Source: Rhizobium sp. 18055 (lineage in GTDB: Bacteria > Pseudomonadota > Alphaproteobacteria > Rhizobiales > Rhizobiaceae). From it: a DNA stretch of 64,000 bases. Shown here piece after piece: positions 53,094 to 60,793 of the stretch. Position numbers and translations under genes: made by a program. The notes under the pieces were generated by a model. It had not been told where the DNA came from, searched no databases, and saw only the letters and a list, made by a program, of their open reading frames with translations. Position 1 is the stretch's first letter; each line of letters opens with the position of its first letter. The DNA lies in contig NZ_CACSKD010000011.1 of the NCBI RefSeq assembly GCF_902706285.1, forward strand, positions 121,462 through 185,461. The letters are read 5' to 3'.

Positions 53094-54110
53094 TTAATTG
53101 ACGCGCTCGATGCAGAAGTCGATGACTTCCATCAGGGCGGATTTCCATGCCGTGTCGGGAAGGGGTGCGAGTGCATCGCGTGCAATCGTGCCGTAATGGA
53201 CCGCCCGACCGATCGTGTCGTTCAGCGTTCCGTATTTGGTGATCAGCCCCAGCGCCTTTTCGAGGTTCTGGTCGCTGCTGTCGCCACCTTCGATCGCCTT
53301 GCGCCAGAAGGCGCGCTCGTCCTCGGTGCCGCGGCGATAGGCCAAGATGACCGGAAGCGTGATCTTGCCCTCGCGGAAATCGTCGCCGACATTCTTGCCG
53401 AGATCGGCAGCCTTGCCGCCGTAATCCAGCGCGTCATCGACCAGCTGGAAGGCCAGCCCGAGGTTCATGCCATAGGACTTCATCGCGTTGCGGCCAGCCT
53501 TGCCGGCGTCGGCAACGATCGGGCCGACTTCGGCGGCGGCGGCAAACAGCGCTGCCGTCTTGGCGCGGATGACAGCGAGATAATCGTCCTCGGTCGTCTC
53601 CATGTTCTTGGCAACGGACAGCTGCAGCACTTCGCCCTCGGCGATCACGCAAGCCGCCGACGATAGGACATCGAGCGCATCGAGCGAGCCGACATCGACC
53701 ATCATCCGGAATGCCTGGCCTAGCAGGAAGTCGCCGACCAGAACGCTTGCCTGGTTGCCCCAGATCATCCGGGCGGTGGACTTGCCGCGGCGCAGATCGC
53801 TTTCATCGACGACGTCGTCATGCAGCAGCGTTGCTGTGTGCATGAACTCGACCGATGTGGCGAGCTTGATGTGGTTCTCACCCTGGTAGCCGAACAGCAC
53901 GGATGAGGCCAGGGTCAGCATCGGACGCAGGCGCTTGCCGCCGGATGAGATGAGATGGTTTGCCACCTCCGGAATCATCTGGACGTCGGAACCGGCCTTT
54001 GAAAGGATCAACTGGTTGACCCGATCCATGTCTGCCTTGGTTAGATCCACCAACGGCTTGACGGATGCCAGTTTGTTTTTGCTTTCTTCAAGCGGTATGA
54101 CCACGCCCAA
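53094..54110 (-). CDS. ispB: Polyprenyl (octa/decaprenyl) diphosphate synthase
   Basis: Makes the long isoprenoid tail of ubiquinone by trans-prenyl transfer. The two Asp-rich motifs are LLHDDVVDESDLRRGK near residue 97 and QLVDDALDYGG near 223, and GGKRLRPML near 58 binds substrate. In rhizobia the product is commonly decaprenyl (Q-10), so chain length is not fixed by the name. The start TTG at 54110 (MGVVIPLEESKN) lies nine bases after GGAG and matches homologues; a TTG at 54146 adds 12 residues. 338 residues. Confidence 0.92.
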   Translation of the reverse strand: MGVVIPLEESKNKLASVKPLVDLTKADMDRVNQLILSKAGSDVQMIPEVANHLISSGGKRLRPMLTLASSVLFGYQGENHIKLATSVEFMHTATLLHDDVVDESDLRRGKSTARMIWGNQASVLVGDFLLGQAFRMMVDVGSLDALDVLSSAACVIAEGEVLQLSVAKNMETTEDDYLAVIRAKTAALFAAAAEVGPIVADAGKAGRNAMKSYGMNLGLAFQLVDDALDYGGKAADLGKNVGDDFREGKITLPVILAYRRGTEDERAFWRKAIEGGDSSDQNLEKALGLITKYGTLNDTIGRAVHYGTIARDALAPLPDTAWKSALMEVIDFCIERVN

Positions 54111-54219
54111 CGACCCGGACTCCTGTTCACTGATTGAATTTGACAATAGAAAGGGGCGGCAGAAGCGGCAAGAGGCGAAATTGCCACGTCGCGGAAAATT
54201 GAAAGGGATTTAACGGTAA

Positions 54220-54447
54220 ATGCATGAACTTATTCGCGCCAACGATCCCGTGCTGCTTTCTTTCGCGCAAAGCCTGATGAAGGATGCCGGCATCCACTGC
54301 TTCATCGCCGATCAGGGCATGAGCATTCCGGAGGGCTCGCTCGGCATGCTGCCGCGCCGTCTTCTGGTGGATGAGGACCATGCCGATCAGGCCCGGCGCA
54401 TCCTTGTGGACGCCGGTCTCGGCGACGAACTCCGCACTGAGAAGTGA
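54220..54447 (+). CDS. DUF2007 domain protein
   Basis: A 75-residue soluble protein with the DUF2007 (putative signal transducing, PII-like small fold) pattern: MHELIRANDPVLLSFAQSLMKDAGIHCFIADQ followed by LPRRLLVDEDHADQARRILVDAGL. Function unknown. It starts divergently from ispB and ends six bases before the methyltransferase gene, so the two form an operon. Confidence 0.85.
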   Translation: MHELIRANDPVLLSFAQSLMKDAGIHCFIADQGMSIPEGSLGMLPRRLLVDEDHADQARRILVDAGLGDELRTEK

Positions 54448-54453
54448 CTGCCC

Positions 54454-55239
54454 ATGTCAGACGCCACAACAGATGTTGAGGAAACCATCGATGCCTTCCA
54501 TCGCGGCCGCTTCCATGTGGTGCAGCCGAAGGGCAGGGGCCACCGCTCCGGCATGGACGCGATGCTGCTGGCCTCGCTGGTCGCCGACGACCGCAAGATA
54601 AGGGTGGCCGATCTTGGCGCCGGTGCGGGTGCCGCGGGTTTTGCCCTTGCCTCGCGCCTGTCGAATGCCGAGGTCGTGCTGTTCGAACGGTCGGCAGAAA
54701 TGGCCGACTATGCCCGCCGCAGCATCCTGCTTGCCGAAAATGCCCATATGGCCGGCCGCATCTCTGTCATCGAGGCGGATGTGACGCTGAAGGCCAAGGC
54801 GCGCAATGAGGCCGGCCTCACCGACGAAAGCTTCCACCACGTCATCATGAACCCGCCCTTCAACGATCCCGGCGACCGCAAGACGCCCGATGCGCTGAAG
54901 GCCGAGGCGCATGCGATGACCGAAGACCTGTTCGAAAGCTGGCTGCGCACAGCCAACGCCATCATGATGCCGGGTGGGCAACTGTCTCTGATTGCCCGTC
55001 CTGAATCGATCGCGGAGATCGTCGCCGCCTGCGGCAGACGTTTCGGCGGCATAGAAGTGACGGCCATTCACCCCCGCGGCGGTGAAAATGCCGTGCGCAT
55101 TCTGGTGACGGGGATCAAGGGATCGCGCGCAAGGCTGTCGATGCGCGCACCGCTCATCATGCACCAGGAGGGATCACACAAGTTCTCCCCCCTTGTCGAC
55201 GACCTGAACAATGGCAGGCGCGCCTATCTCAGGCGCTAG
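54454..55239 (+). CDS. tRNA1(Val) A37 N6-methyltransferase-like (TrmN6 family)
   Basis: SAM-dependent methyltransferase of 261 residues with the SAM site VADLGAGAGAAGFALASRL near residue 52, an acidic strand end VVLFERSAEM and the N6-adenine motif IMNPPFNDPG near 130. Layout and N-terminal FHVVQPKGRGHRSGMDAMLLAS match the YfiC/TrmN6 group, which modifies A37 of tRNA-Val; the exact target here is inferred. Confidence 0.85.
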   Translation: MSDATTDVEETIDAFHRGRFHVVQPKGRGHRSGMDAMLLASLVADDRKIRVADLGAGAGAAGFALASRLSNAEVVLFERSAEMADYARRSILLAENAHMAGRISVIEADVTLKAKARNEAGLTDESFHHVIMNPPFNDPGDRKTPDALKAEAHAMTEDLFESWLRTANAIMMPGGQLSLIARPESIAEIVAACGRRFGGIEVTAIHPRGGENAVRILVTGIKGSRARLSMRAPLIMHQEGSHKFSPLVDDLNNGRRAYLRR

Positions 55240-55294
55240 CCTTTCGTTCGGCGCAACTCCGGGCGGAAGACCCGCCCGGCACGATGCTGCATTG

Positions 55295-56635
55295 CTAGCC
55301 GATCACGAAATCGAACAGCAGCTTGATGTTCAGTCCGGCAATGACGACGGCGATCGTGTAGGCGATGGCGCTGAGCCAGAGCGGCGCCACCAGCGCGCCC
55401 ATCTTCGCCTTGTTGGCGGTAAACATCACCAGCGGGAACACCGCAAACGACAGCTGCAGGCTGAGCACCACCTGCGTCAGGATCAGCAGCTCCGCCGTGC
55501 CCGCATCGCCGTACCAGATCGTCACGAAGGCGGCCGGGATGATGGCGATGGCGCGGGTGATCAGGCGCCGCACCCAAGGCTGCAGCCGGATTTTCAAAAA
55601 CCCTTCCATGATGATCTGCCCGGCCATCGTCGCCGTCACTGTCGAATTCAGGCCGCAGCAGAGCAGCGCAATGCCGAACAGGGTTGGCGCGATGGCAAGG
55701 CCCAGCAGCGGTGCCAGCAGCGACGATGCCTCGCCGAGTTCCACCACGTCGGTCTTGCCATGGGCATGGAAGGCGGCGGCTGCGAGGATCAGGATCGAGG
55801 CATTGATGACAAGCGCGATGCACAGCGCCACGGTCGAGTCGATCGTTGCAAAGGTCAGCGCCTCGCGCTTTTCCGGCACGGTATGGCCATAGTCGCGGGT
55901 CTGCACGATGCCGGAATGGAGATAGAGATTGTGCGGCATCACGGTAGCGCCGAGAATGCCGAGCGCCAGATAGAGCATCTCCGGATTGGAGACGATCTCG
56001 GTGGTCGGGAAGAAGCCACGGACGACGTCGCCCCACTGCGGATCGGCCATGAAGATCTGCACGCCGAAGCAGATGGTGATGATGGCGAGCAGCGCGATCA
56101 CGAAGGCTTCCACCCAGCGGAAGCCGACCTTCTGCAGGTAGAGGATGAGGAAAACGTCGAGCGCGGTGATGATGACGCCGAGTTCCAGCGGAATGCCGAA
56201 CAGCAGGTTGAGGCCGATCGCCGTGCCGATCACCTCGGCGATATCGGTGGCGATGATGGCGATTTCGGCAAATAGCCAGAGCGGCACCGATACCCATCTC
56301 GGAAACGCGTCGCGACAGGCCTGCGCCAGGTCGCGGCCGGAGCCGATCGCAAGCCGGGCGCAGAGAGACTGCAGCACGATCGCCATCAGGTTCGACAGCA
56401 GCGCCACCGTCAGCAGCGTGTAGCCGAACTTCGAACCACCGGCGAGCGAGGTCGACCAGTTGCCGGGGTCCATATAACCAACGGCGACGAGATAGCCCGG
56501 CCCCAGAAACGCCGAGATGCGCCGCCAGCGCGACGCACCCTTGGCCGTGCTGATCGAGCGATGGACATCGGCCATCGAGGCCTCTTCGCGCTCATGGCGC
56601 CAGCCCGTCTTTGCCTTCGGTTTCACGATGTCCAT
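55295..56635 (-). CDS. mntH: NRAMP family Mn2+/Fe2+ transporter MntH
   Basis: Inner-membrane proton-coupled manganese importer, 446 residues, about 11 membrane helices. The metal-binding motifs are GYMDPGNW near residue 53 (Asp-Pro-Gly-Asn) and GATVMPHNLYLHS near 243 (Met-Pro-His). The ATG at 56635 is used; a frame extension to 56785 is non-coding. A Mur/Fur-like palindrome about 45 bp upstream of the start suggests repression by manganese-sensing Mur. Confidence 0.95.
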   Translation of the reverse strand: MDIVKPKAKTGWRHEREEASMADVHRSISTAKGASRWRRISAFLGPGYLVAVGYMDPGNWSTSLAGGSKFGYTLLTVALLSNLMAIVLQSLCARLAIGSGRDLAQACRDAFPRWVSVPLWLFAEIAIIATDIAEVIGTAIGLNLLFGIPLELGVIITALDVFLILYLQKVGFRWVEAFVIALLAIITICFGVQIFMADPQWGDVVRGFFPTTEIVSNPEMLYLALGILGATVMPHNLYLHSGIVQTRDYGHTVPEKREALTFATIDSTVALCIALVINASILILAAAAFHAHGKTDVVELGEASSLLAPLLGLAIAPTLFGIALLCCGLNSTVTATMAGQIIMEGFLKIRLQPWVRRLITRAIAIIPAAFVTIWYGDAGTAELLILTQVVLSLQLSFAVFPLVMFTANKAKMGALVAPLWLSAIAYTIAVVIAGLNIKLLFDFVIG

Positions 56636-56679
56636 GCAGTATCCACCTGTCTCTTCAATATGGATAGTATGGCGCTTTA

Positions 56680-56700
56680 GAATGATAATGCAAGTCATTC
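56680..56700 (-). promoter_or_regulatory. Candidate Mur/Fur-type operator of mntH
   Basis: GAATGA (56680-56685), nine bases including TAATGCAAG, TCATTC (56695-56700). The 21-bp dyad shares the AATGATAATG...TCATT pattern of Fur-family sites and lies in the mntH promoter region. Confidence 0.55.
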
Positions 56701-56808
56701 GCAACAAGAAACTTTGTGCGCAGATGTTTTGCGTCCGAGCCATTGCGTTTGCCGTTCCGACGCATACATGGGAGGGACGTTTCAAGCAGCCTGCACGAAG
56801 GATTGATG

Positions 56809-57669
56809 ATGGCCGGATTTTTGAGAAGACTGATGCCGAAGCGCTTCCGCAAGGAGGGCATCGTTATCCCGGTCGTCCGTCTCCAGGGTGCGATCATGAG
56901 CGGCGGCAGCCAGTTCCGTCCGGCGCTGAACCTGGCCTCGACCGCCCAGGTTCTCGAAAAGGCCTTCGATTTCAAGGATGCGCCAGCCGTCGCCATTTCG
57001 ATCAATTCGCCAGGCGGCTCGCCGGTGCAGTCGCGGCTGATCTTCACCCGCATCCGCGAGCTGGCCCGCGAAAAGCAGAAGAAGGTCATCGTCTTCGTCG
57101 AGGACGTCGCGGCCTCCGGCGGCTACATGATTGCGCTGGCCGGTGACGAGATCATCGCTGACCCGACCTCGATCGTCGGCTCGATCGGCGTCGTCTCCGG
57201 CGGCTTCGGCTTCCCGGAACTGCTGAAGAAGATCGGCGTCGAGCGCCGCGTCTACACGGCAGGCGAAAACAAGGTGATCCTCGATCCGTTCCAGCCGGAA
57301 AAGGAAAAGGACATCGAGTATCTGAAGACGCTGCAGCTGGAGATCCACCAGATCTTCATCTCGATGGTGCGCGAACGCCGCGCCGGCAAGCTCCGCGACG
57401 ACGAAGCGGTCTTCTCCGGACTGTTCTGGACCGGCACCCGTGGCCTCGAGCTCGGCCTGATCGACGGCCTCGGCGACATGCGCCAGGAGCTGAAGAAGCG
57501 CTACGGCACCAAGACCAAGCTTGCACTCGTCACCCCGTCAAAGGGGCTTTTCGGACGCCGCATTCCCGGCATATCATCGGCATCGCTGGATGGCATCGCC
57601 TCCGGCTTCGCAGCGGGACTTGTCGAGACCGCCGAAGACAAGGCATTGTGGGGCCGATACGGCCTCTAA
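56809..57669 (+). CDS. S49 family serine peptidase (SohB/SppA-like, short form)
   Basis: A 286-residue peptidase of the ClpP/crotonase fold. The catalytic Ser lies in VAASGGYMIALAGD near residue 105, SIVGSIGVVSGGFGFPELL follows, and SINSPGGSPVQS near 62 is the substrate-binding turn. No membrane helix precedes the domain (MAGFLRRLMPKRFRKEGIVIPVVRL), unlike SppA or SohB of enterobacteria. Degradation of signal peptides or membrane proteins is inferred. ATG 56809 has AAGGA seven bases upstream; ATG 56806 is equally in frame. Confidence 0.88.
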   Translation: MAGFLRRLMPKRFRKEGIVIPVVRLQGAIMSGGSQFRPALNLASTAQVLEKAFDFKDAPAVAISINSPGGSPVQSRLIFTRIRELAREKQKKVIVFVEDVAASGGYMIALAGDEIIADPTSIVGSIGVVSGGFGFPELLKKIGVERRVYTAGENKVILDPFQPEKEKDIEYLKTLQLEIHQIFISMVRERRAGKLRDDEAVFSGLFWTGTRGLELGLIDGLGDMRQELKKRYGTKTKLALVTPSKGLFGRRIPGISSASLDGIASGFAAGLVETAEDKALWGRYGL

Positions 57670-57745
57670 AGCAATTCCAGCAAAAGTGCAGCGCGGTGTT
57701 GCGTCTGGAATTGCGCCGAAACAACGAGAGAAGAAGACAGACGAC

Positions 57746-57937
57746 ATGCCGCAGCTTTTGATCATGGGTGTGCTCGTCCTGGGCGCCTGGCTCCTCTACC
57801 GCCGCTTCGTGGCGGAAGCCAAGCGGCTCGCCGCCAAGTCGCGTCGCGCCCAGAAGGAACAGCAGACCGGCGCGATCGGCACCTTGGTCAAGGACCCGGT
57901 GACGGGGGAGTATCATTTGAAGAAGGATGATGAGTGA
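57746..57937 (+). CDS. Small conserved membrane-anchored protein
   Basis: A 63-residue protein with one N-terminal hydrophobic helix (LLIMGVLVLGAWLLYRRFV), a basic coiled stretch (AEAKRLAAKSRRAQKEQQ) and a C-terminal GTLVKDPVTGEYHLKKDD that looks like a short conserved motif. Function unknown. It lies 76 bp after the S49 peptidase on the same strand, so it may be cotranscribed and could anchor or assist that otherwise soluble enzyme (inference). Confidence 0.72.
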   Translation: MPQLLIMGVLVLGAWLLYRRFVAEAKRLAAKSRRAQKEQQTGAIGTLVKDPVTGEYHLKKDDE

Positions 57938-57963
57938 GGGGGGCAGGCTGACGGTCTCGCAGG

Positions 57964-58278
57964 TCAGCTCCGCTCCTGAACGCGAGCCTGCCAATCCGCT
58001 CCGCCGTAGCTGATGCAGATGATGAAGACGGAATGTGTGAGGTCATCGACCGTGAAGCAGACGACGGCCTTTTCGGAGGCCGGAACCGCCCGTAGACCGG
58101 GATGGATGTCATCACGGATCGTGCCGATCTTGGGGAAATCCGTGAGAGAGTAAAGCTTGTGCTCTATCTCATCGATTTTTGTTTCAGCGACCTCATAGCC
58201 GGCGTACTCGCCAACCAGGGTCGAAATACCAACAAGATCGCTTTTGACGAGGGGATGGCGCGTAACCCTATACGCCAT
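57964..58278 (-). CDS. parE: RelE/ParE-type toxin
   Basis: A 104-residue member of the RelE/ParE fold: MAYRVTRHPLVKSDLVGISTLVGEYAGYEVAETKIDEIEHKLYSLTDFPKIGTIRDDIHPGLRAVP spans the helical hairpin and first strands (residues 1-65), followed by VVCFTVDD and HSVFIICISYGGADW. ParE toxins poison gyrase; RelE types cut mRNA; which applies is not clear. The ATG at 58278 overlaps the antitoxin's last 11 bases. Confidence 0.83.
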   Translation of the reverse strand: MAYRVTRHPLVKSDLVGISTLVGEYAGYEVAETKIDEIEHKLYSLTDFPKIGTIRDDIHPGLRAVPASEKAVVCFTVDDLTHSVFIICISYGGADWQARVQERS

Positions 58279-58558
58279 TCTGCTTTGCCGCTTTCCGTTC
58301 ACGGATGAGGGCTCTTACCTCGTCGAACATGGTGTCGCCCTCCAAGGGAATCCATTGATCCCTAGGCAATTCCATCCGCCGCCTGATTTCATCAGCCATG
58401 CCGGCGACCGGATCGTCCGCCGCCTGATCCTCCCGCCGTATCCGCGCCAGCCCATCACGGATCACCTCATCGACGCTCGGATACCGTCCATCCTCGACCA
58501 GTTCTTCGGCATAGCGAAGATCTTCGTCCGATAGCGTCACGGTGTTCTTGACGTTCAT
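58268..58558 (-). CDS. parD: ParD/CopG-type antitoxin
   Basis: A 96-residue ribbon-helix-helix antitoxin. The N-terminus VKNTVTLSDEDLRYAEELVEDGRYPSVDEVIRDGLARI is the DNA-binding dimer fold, and the C-terminal part (WIPLEGDTMFDEVRALIRERKAAKQ) would wrap the toxin. It is upstream of the toxin gene with an 11-base overlap. It probably represses its own promoter, as usual for the type. Confidence 0.88.
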   Translation of the reverse strand: MNVKNTVTLSDEDLRYAEELVEDGRYPSVDEVIRDGLARIRREDQAADDPVAGMADEIRRRMELPRDQWIPLEGDTMFDEVRALIRERKAAKQNGV

Positions 58559-58809
58559 GGTCGTCTCCAGGGCAAAACGTAACCGCAGTATAAAACAACG
58601 AATGCTGCTTGTCCTCCCTGCAAACTGCGGGGCTGGAGATCGAAAACTGGCCGCTTGGGCGCTTCGGCCAGGGCATCCGCGACGACGCCAACGCCCGATA
58701 ACCGCGAACGATCGCACATAGACGACCTGCCGCCGCCGAAACTCTTGACCCCCACCGCCGCGCGTGGCACCTGTCGCCCGATCAAACCAATCGAACGGCG
58801 ACGGCACCC

Positions 58810-59784
58810 ATGTCTGCACCAGTATCTGCATCCAGCATCCCCGACCACATGAACCCGAAGCGCTCGTTCCAGGCGCTGATCCTGACGCTGCACAGCTACT
58901 GGGCGGACAAGGGTTGCGCAGTGCTGCAGCCTTACGACATGGAAGTCGGCGCCGGCACTTTCCATCCGGCAACGACGCTGCGCGCGCTTGGCCCCAAACC
59001 GTGGAAGGCCGCCTACGTGCAGCCGTCGCGCCGCCCGTCCGATGGTCGCTATGGCGAGAATCCCAACCGTCTTCAGCATTATTACCAGTACCAGGTGATC
59101 CTGAAGCCGAACCCGCCGAACCTGCAGGAACTCTACCTCGGTTCGCTGGCGGCGATCGGTCTCGATCCGCTGCTGCACGATGTCCGCTTCGTCGAGGACG
59201 ATTGGGAAAGCCCGACGCTGGGCGCCTGGGGTCTCGGCTGGGAGTGCTGGTGCGATGGGATGGAAGTCTCGCAGTTCACCTACTTCCAGCAGGTCTGCGG
59301 CCTCGAATGCTCGCCGGTTGCCGGCGAACTCACCTATGGTCTCGAGCGTCTGGCCATGTATGTCCAGGGCGTCGACAACGTCTATGATCTGAACTTCAAC
59401 GGCCGCGAAGGCGACGAGAAGATCAGCTACGGCGACGTCTTCCTGCAGGCCGAGCAGGAATACTCACGCCACAATTTCGAATATGCCAACACCGAGATGC
59501 TGCACCGTCACTTCATCGATGCCGAAAAGGAATGCCAGGCGCTGCTGGCGGCCGGCGCTCCCGGTGACAACGATAACCAGAAGCTGCACAAGTGCGTCTT
59601 CCCGGCTTACGACCAGTGCATCAAGGCCAGCCACGTCTTTAATCTCTTGGATGCTCGCGGCGTGATTTCGGTGACAGAGCGCCAGAGCTATATCCTGCGC
59701 GTGCGCACGCTGGCCAAGGCCTGCGGCGAAGCCTTCCTCTTGACCGATGCCGGTGGCGTCAATCTCGCAAAGGCGGCTGCCTGA
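58810..59784 (+). CDS. glyQ: Glycyl-tRNA synthetase alpha subunit
   Basis: Catalytic subunit of the alpha2beta2 bacterial glycyl-tRNA synthetase (class II). The 324 residues include FQALILTLHSYWADKGCAVLQPYDMEVGAGTFHPATTLRALGPKPW (about 20-64, in outline), RRPSDGRYGENPNRLQHYYQYQVILKP and ELTYGLERLAMYVQGVDNVYDL. The start at 58810 adds 13 residues before the conserved MNPKRSF (58849). The beta subunit gene glyS is not in the following 4 kb. Confidence 0.96.
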   Translation: MSAPVSASSIPDHMNPKRSFQALILTLHSYWADKGCAVLQPYDMEVGAGTFHPATTLRALGPKPWKAAYVQPSRRPSDGRYGENPNRLQHYYQYQVILKPNPPNLQELYLGSLAAIGLDPLLHDVRFVEDDWESPTLGAWGLGWECWCDGMEVSQFTYFQQVCGLECSPVAGELTYGLERLAMYVQGVDNVYDLNFNGREGDEKISYGDVFLQAEQEYSRHNFEYANTEMLHRHFIDAEKECQALLAAGAPGDNDNQKLHKCVFPAYDQCIKASHVFNLLDARGVISVTERQSYILRVRTLAKACGEAFLLTDAGGVNLAKAAA

Positions 59785-59788
59785 GCGA

Positions 59789-59905
59789 TCAGCGACGTTT
59801 GTCGGCCCTGATCTCGACAGTGCGCGCTTCAAAACGGGGCGCGCGCTGAAACACGAAAAACGATCCGATGGCAAGAATGTTGAGCAGGAAGATGACTGCG
59901 CTCAT
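59789..59905 (-). CDS. Possible 38-residue membrane microprotein
   Basis: The minus-strand ORF starts MSAVIFLLNILAIGSFFVFQ, a single hydrophobic helix, and ends with a basic segment (RAPRFEARTVEIRADKRR). GAGGAT lies about 11 bases before the ATG. It is convergent with glyQ, ending five bases past the glyQ stop. The positive-outside/inside pattern suits a small inner-membrane protein, but no homologue can be named. Confidence 0.4.
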   Translation of the reverse strand: MSAVIFLLNILAIGSFFVFQRAPRFEARTVEIRADKRR

Positions 59906-60147
59906 GGGCTGCTGATCCTCGTGACACGGTGTTGAATCCCGCCGCCGTCGGCTGATTCGCCATCAACATAAGCGTTTTTGTTGATCGCCGGTATCGCGAG
60001 ATTTCACTACCCACTTCTGATCGCCCGCGCGGTGCAATGCCAAATCCGGCCCAAATTCAGCCGGAATCCGCCTCAAATCCGGGATGACAAGCCGCAGCAT
60101 CCCGCATAGTCTCGCCACCAGTTCGACGTCGTCTCGGGGGATTTGCG

Positions 60148-60699
60148 ATGTACATCATTCTTGGCGCCATCGTTCTGGTCGCGCTCTATGTCGTCTTCAT
60201 CTACAACGGCCTGGTCCGCGCCCGCCAGATGGCGGAAGAAGCCTGGTCCGGTATCGATGTGCAGCTGAAGCGCCGCGCTGATCTCATCCCCAACCTGATC
60301 GAGACGGTCAAGGGCTACGCCAGCCACGAGAAGACGACGCTCGAAGAGGTCGTCAAGCTCAGAAACCAGGCGCAGGCGGTACCCACGGGCGATGTCGCCG
60401 GTCGTGCCCAGGCCGAAGGCCTGCTTGGGGCCGCACTTGGCCGCGTCATGGCGCTTGCCGAAGCCTATCCCGACCTGAAGGCCAACGAGAATTTCCGCGA
60501 ATTGCAGAGCTCGCTCGAAACCATGGAAAGCGAGATCCAGATGGCGCGGCGTTATTACAATGGTGCCGCCCGCGATCTCAACGTCAAGGTCGAGAGCTTC
60601 CCGTCGAACCTCGTTGCCGGCCAGTTCGGCTTCCAGAAGCGCGACTATTTCGAGATCACCAACGAGGCCGATCGCGCCGTTCCCACGGTAAAGTTCTGA
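60148..60699 (+). CDS. lemA: LemA family protein
   Basis: A 183-residue membrane-anchored protein with one N-terminal helix (MYIILGAIVLVALYVVFIYNGLV) and a long helical periplasmic/cytosolic domain. It shows the LemA motifs AEEAWSGIDVQLKRRADLIPNLIETVKGYASHEKTTLEEV and, near the end, RRYYNGAARDLNVKVESFPSNLVA. Function unclear. LemA genes are commonly found next to DUF2207 or M48 protease genes; here a DUF2207 gene follows, but after an intervening aroA. Confidence 0.93.
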   Translation: MYIILGAIVLVALYVVFIYNGLVRARQMAEEAWSGIDVQLKRRADLIPNLIETVKGYASHEKTTLEEVVKLRNQAQAVPTGDVAGRAQAEGLLGAALGRVMALAEAYPDLKANENFRELQSSLETMESEIQMARRYYNGAARDLNVKVESFPSNLVAGQFGFQKRDYFEITNEADRAVPTVKF

Positions 60700-60793
60700 C
60701 ATCCGCCATTTGCCTTTGCGGAAAAGCTGCTATGAGCAGGGAAAGATCGTGGCCGGCAACGGCTCCCGCGCAATGGACGGAAAAGACAAGGTA

